A DNA stretch of 64,000 nt from Paraburkholderia phenazinium (lineage in GTDB: Bacteria > Pseudomonadota > Gammaproteobacteria > Burkholderiales > Burkholderiaceae), in the NCBI RefSeq assembly GCF_900100735.1, contig NZ_FNCJ01000007.1:158641-222640 (forward strand). The letters are read 5' to 3'. Positions 60,981 through 64,000 of this stretch are shown here, one piece after another. The notes under the pieces were generated by a model. The model had not been told where the DNA came from. It made no database searches and was given only the letters and a program-made list of their open reading frames with translations. The translations under genes were made by a program, and so were the position numbers. Numbering within the stretch: the stretch's first letter is position 1; each line of letters starts with the position of its first letter.

Positions 60981-61979
60981 ATGCCGCATATGTCCGTTGA
61001 TACTGCGAGAATCACCTGGCTGCACACGCCTAGTGTGAATGTGCGATGTGCGGCGCGCCGCGTCGGCATCCTGCTATTCGACCGCTTCGGCCTGCTGGGA
61101 GCAGGTATCGTGGCCGAAATGTTCCATACCGCCAACGAAATCGCCACCGTGCATGCCGGCGATGATCCCCCCTACGAAGTGCAGTTCCTGTCGATGGAAG
61201 GCGGTAGCGTGGCCAGTTCGTCGTCGGCGCGGATGTGGACCGATGGCATCGATGCACGCTACAGCATGGGCTTCGACGTGCTGTTCGTGGCCGGCGGCTA
61301 CGGCGCCAACGTGGCGGCTCGCGACGAGCACCTGCTGGGCTGGCTGCGCTCGGTGCGCGCCCGGACCCGCACGATCGAACCGATTGCAGAAGGCCACATG
61401 GTGCTCGCGGCGGCAGGGCTTGCCGAGCACGACGACCTGCGCCATGCGAGCCCGTATCTGCCGCACGCTTCGAGCGACAGTGCGCTGGGCGAGTCCAACG
61501 ATCGGCACGATGCGAGCAAGAGCGCGCTGATGTTCATCAAACGCGATCTCGGCCTCGATGTGGCCCGCAACGTGGCGGACCGCGTGATGCCCGGCATGGG
61601 GGCGGCGTTGATGCCGCGCCTCGCCGAAGGCGGCACCATGAGCGTCGGCGAGAAGATCCGTCAGGCGGCCCGCTGGATGGAGGCCAACTGCGACCGGCCG
61701 GTGTCGGTAGCCGATGCGGCGCACGTGGCGGCCATGAGCGAGCGCAATTTCCTGCGCCGCTTCAAGCACGAGATGCACGTCACGCCGTCGGATTATCTGC
61801 TGCAGGTGCGCTTGCGCATCGCCTGCAATTTCCTCACGGAAACTGAATTGCCCGTGGACAAGATTGCACGGCGCAGCGGCACCGGCAACGGCGACCGTCT
61901 GGCGAAGATCTTCCGCAAGCGCATGGCCCTCTCGCCGACGGAATACCGCGCACGCAGCCGTACCGTCACTCAGGAATAG
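60981..61979 (+). CDS. GlxA-type AraC-family regulator at the exopolysaccharide locus
   Basis: 332-residue regulator with an N-terminal DJ-1/PfpI-like domain (ARRVGILLFDRFGLLGAGIV..., FDVLFVAGGYGAN) and a C-terminal AraC-type domain (SVADAAHVAAMSERNFLRRF, LPVDKIARRSGTGNGDRLAK, SPTEYRARSR). At the Cys elbow (usually CTGAF or similar) it reads AEGHMVLAAAG, so the Cys is absent. ATG 60981 has GGGGAAGA before it. By placement it is a candidate regulator of manC and the priming transferase just downstream; Burkholderia exopolysaccharide loci often have an AraC-type gene there. Confidence 0.85.
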   Translation: MPHMSVDTARITWLHTPSVNVRCAARRVGILLFDRFGLLGAGIVAEMFHTANEIATVHAGDDPPYEVQFLSMEGGSVASSSSARMWTDGIDARYSMGFDVLFVAGGYGANVAARDEHLLGWLRSVRARTRTIEPIAEGHMVLAAAGLAEHDDLRHASPYLPHASSDSALGESNDRHDASKSALMFIKRDLGLDVARNVADRVMPGMGAALMPRLAEGGTMSVGEKIRQAARWMEANCDRPVSVADAAHVAAMSERNFLRRFKHEMHVTPSDYLLQVRLRIACNFLTETELPVDKIARRSGTGNGDRLAKIFRKRMALSPTEYRARSRTVTQE

Positions 61980-62096
61980 GCACGGCAGGCTCGCGCGAGG
62001 CCAGTGGGCTACGCCCCCCGGATTGAGGGCGCGAATCTCGAGCGATGCGAGCGTAAAGGGAAAAGCACGTCCTATTTAGTAATAGGAGTACTAAAA

Positions 62097-63641
62097 ATGG
62101 TAAATGCGTACCGGGATGACGCCGATCAAGACGGCAGCACCGGCGACGGCGCCGACCGGCTCGCAGCGAGCGAGCCGCGGGAGAGTTGTCTGAGCATTGC
62201 CCCTGTGATCCTCGCCGGCGGTTCGGGAACCCGGCTCTGGCCGCTGTCGCGCGAGCACTATCCGAAGCAGTTGATCGACGTGATCGGCACGCATTCGCTG
62301 CTGCAGGACACGGTGCGGCGCCTCGACGGCTTTCCGGCGCAGTGGACGGTGCGGCCCATGCCGATCATCGTCTGCGGCGACGAACATCGTTTCGTGACGG
62401 CCGAGCAGTTGCGCGAAAGCGGCGTCGCGGCTCACCTGGTGGTGGAACCGGCGCGGCGCGATACCGCTCCCGCTTTGACGCTCGCCGCCGCGCTGGCGGC
62501 GGCCGACGGCGAAGACACGATTCTGGTGGCGATGCCGGCCGACCATGCCATGCTCGACAGCTGCGCCTTTCAGCAAGCGGTGGCGCAGGCGGCGCTGCAT
62601 GCGCAGCGCGGCGCGATCGCTACGCTCGGCGTGCCGCCGACACGGCCCGATACTGCATTCGGCTATATCCGCCTCGGTACCGAAATCGAACCGGGGACTT
62701 ATCGGATCGACCGTTTCGTCGAAAAGCCCGCGCTCGAACTCGCCGCGCAGTATGTCGCGTCGGGCGCGTACTGGTGGAACAGCGGCATCTTCGTGGTGCG
62801 TGCGTCAGTGTGGCTTGCGCTCGTCACGCGTCTGCAGCCTGCCATGGCGGACGCCTGTCTTGCCGCGGTCACCAATGGCCACGCCGACGGCCCATTCTTC
62901 CGGCCGCAAGCCGAAGCGTTTGCGAAGGCGCCGTCCGATTCGATTGACTATGCGGTGATGGAGCGGCTCGGCACCGCCGGTCCGGCAGGCGAGCCGTTCG
63001 AAGGCGTAGTGGTGCCGCTGGTGGCCGGCTGGTCCGATCTGGGTTCGTGGGATGCCGTGTGGGATGCGCTCGACAAGGACGCCGCCGGCAACGTTGCGCG
63101 CGGCCGGGTGCTGTTCGAAGGCGCGACCTCTTCGTATGCCCACTCCGAAGGACGCCTCGTGGCCTGCGTGGGCACCAACAATATCGTGGTCGTCGAAACC
63201 GCCGACGCTGTGCTGGTAGCCGACCGCTCGCACGTGCAGGACGTCAAGGGGCTGGTGGCGCGCATCAAGGCCCAGCATTCGCCCGAAGCGGAGGAACACC
63301 GCAAGGTGCATCGCCCATGGGGCTTTTACGATTCGATCGATCACGGCGACCGCTTCCAGGTGAAGCGCATCGTGGTCGACCCCGGTTCCCGGCTCTCGTT
63401 GCAGTTGCACCACCATCGCGCCGAACACTGGGTGGTCGTGCGCGGCACGGCGATGGTCACACGCGGCGAAGATCGCTTTCTGATGAGCGAAAACGAGTCG
63501 ACTTATATCCCGCTCGGGGTGCGGCACCGGCTCGAGAACCCCGGCAAGGTGCCGCTCGAAATTATCGAAGTGCAATCGGGATCGTACCTCGGCGAAGACG
63601 ACATCGTGCGCTTCGACGATACGTACGGCCGCTGCAATTGA
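62097..63641 (+). CDS. manC: Mannose-1-phosphate guanylyltransferase / mannose-6-phosphate isomerase
   Basis: 514-residue bifunctional enzyme (type II PMI/GMP; BceA in cepacian loci). N-terminal pyrophosphorylase signature LAGGSGTRLWPLSREHYPKQ (about residues 40-60) and FVEKP; the C-terminal cupin isomerase domain has HRPWGFYDSIDHGDRFQVKR and LSLQLHHHRAEHWVVVRGTA. It makes GDP-mannose for polysaccharide. ATG 62097 follows AGGAG by 8 bases; the long in-frame extension before it has no homology. An unusual acidic, Gly/Asp-rich N-terminus of about 35 residues precedes the enzyme. Confidence 0.95.
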   Translation: MVNAYRDDADQDGSTGDGADRLAASEPRESCLSIAPVILAGGSGTRLWPLSREHYPKQLIDVIGTHSLLQDTVRRLDGFPAQWTVRPMPIIVCGDEHRFVTAEQLRESGVAAHLVVEPARRDTAPALTLAAALAAADGEDTILVAMPADHAMLDSCAFQQAVAQAALHAQRGAIATLGVPPTRPDTAFGYIRLGTEIEPGTYRIDRFVEKPALELAAQYVASGAYWWNSGIFVVRASVWLALVTRLQPAMADACLAAVTNGHADGPFFRPQAEAFAKAPSDSIDYAVMERLGTAGPAGEPFEGVVVPLVAGWSDLGSWDAVWDALDKDAAGNVARGRVLFEGATSSYAHSEGRLVACVGTNNIVVVETADAVLVADRSHVQDVKGLVARIKAQHSPEAEEHRKVHRPWGFYDSIDHGDRFQVKRIVVDPGSRLSLQLHHHRAEHWVVVRGTAMVTRGEDRFLMSENESTYIPLGVRHRLENPGKVPLEIIEVQSGSYLGEDDIVRFDDTYGRCN

Positions 63642-63690
63642 GTCTGGCCGATCTGGCAAGCGCGGCCGGCAAAAGCGGTGGGTAAGAGCA

Positions 63691-63723
63691 TTGGGAACAG
63701 GCAGTCGGTTGGGAACAGGCAGT
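63691..63723 (+). repeat. 18-bp spaced direct repeat between manC and the next gene
   Basis: TTGGGAACAGGCAGT occurs at 63691-63705 and again at 63709-63723, with degenerate GGGCA-type echoes to about 63770. No coding frame; may arise from slippage. Confidence 0.7.
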
Positions 63724-63804
63724 GGGCAGGAGTGGTTGGCACGAGCAGTTAGCAAAACCTAGTGGGCAAAAACCGTTTCAATGCAGTTGGGTGGGGAGAG
63801 AAAA

Positions 63805-64000
63805 ATGATCAAGCCTGAAGCATTGGCCGCGCGCCTCGTGGATGTCGTGCTGGTCGTTTCGGGCGCGGCTATCGCGTCCCATATACGCTTCGACGAAATC
63901 GGGCAGAGCAGCTTCTATTACGCCTTCGTCGCGTTCTCGGCGGCGTTTGCACTCGCGCTTTTTCCCGCCTTCGGTGTTTATGAATCGTGGCGCGGCCGCT
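63805..64000 (+). CDS. Undecaprenyl-phosphate sugar phosphotransferase (3' end missing)
   Basis: Only 65 N-terminal residues are in view, beginning MIKPEALAARLVDVVLVVSG and continuing AAIASHIRFDEIGQSSFYYA to FPAFGVYESWRGR. Two hydrophobic helices and the final FGVYESWRGR element are characteristic of the membrane region of WcaJ/PssY/BceB-type priming glycosyltransferases that attach the first sugar, usually glucose 1-phosphate, to undecaprenyl phosphate. Good SD GGGGAGAGAAAA before ATG 63805. The catalytic C-terminal domain lies outside the window, so this rests on the N-terminus plus the manC context. Confidence 0.82.
   Translation, partial: MIKPEALAARLVDVVLVVSGAAIASHIRFDEIGQSSFYYAFVAFSAAFALALFPAFGVYESWRGR

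Overview
The window looks like chromosomal DNA of a Burkholderiaceae bacterium, most likely Paraburkholderia or a close relative. The support is high-GC coding sequence, two small DUF4148-type secreted proteins, a Burkholderia-type porin, a dgdA/dgdR pair that closely resembles my memory of the Burkholderia cepacia enzyme (433 residues, Lys272 in place), and the start of a cepacian-like exopolysaccharide locus. No rRNA, tRNA, CRISPR array, phage module or intact insertion sequence was seen. Identifications come from reading translations and motifs, not from database searches.

Region 1 (1-10.5 kb) is one co-directional string: the end of a YejBEF-type peptide ABC importer, two TldD/PmbA-family proteins (one with the HExxxH metal motif), two overlapping GNAT acetyltransferases and an RND pump with no adaptor or outer-membrane channel. 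The order suggests peptide uptake, proteolysis, acetylation and export. Region 2 (10.5-21 kb) has a Fic-domain protein whose motif begins with Gln instead of His and whose promoter carries 11-bp phased repeats. Next is a tonB-exbB-exbD-exbD-TPR operon, a DUF4148 protein, an OmpR-type regulator with its histidine kinase, an atypical regulator without phosphorylation residues, and a P-loop kinase gene that has lost its 5' end.

Region 3 (21-35.5 kb) is accessory: a polytopic membrane protein, a LysR/aldo-keto reductase pair, an EmrAB-type drug pump operon with its own outer-membrane lipoprotein and a divergent LysR regulator, a GlxA-type regulator coupled to mug, a stand-alone DJ-1/PfpI domain, an ArsR regulator, small DUF proteins and a remnant of a flavin monooxygenase. 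Region 4 (35.5-45.4 kb) has a secreted GH18 chitinase with a collagen-like (GPS)8 linker, a tautomerase, an SBP56/methanethiol oxidase homologue translationally coupled to a membrane protein, an acetyltransferase, a scar made of two gene fragments, dgdA/dgdR and a 51-residue lipoprotein.

Region 5 (45.7-55.6 kb) holds a porin and a complete RND efflux operon (permease, adaptor, channel lipoprotein) preceded on the same strand by a LysR gene and an OmpR-type regulator with no kinase beside it. Region 6 (55.8-64 kb) is the edge of an exopolysaccharide locus: galU, a GDP-mannose hydrolase-like Nudix gene, a large glycosidase-like lipoprotein with two Cys-rich repeats, an AraC/GlxA-type regulator after about 930 bp of AT-richer DNA, manC and the start of a priming sugar-phosphate transferase.
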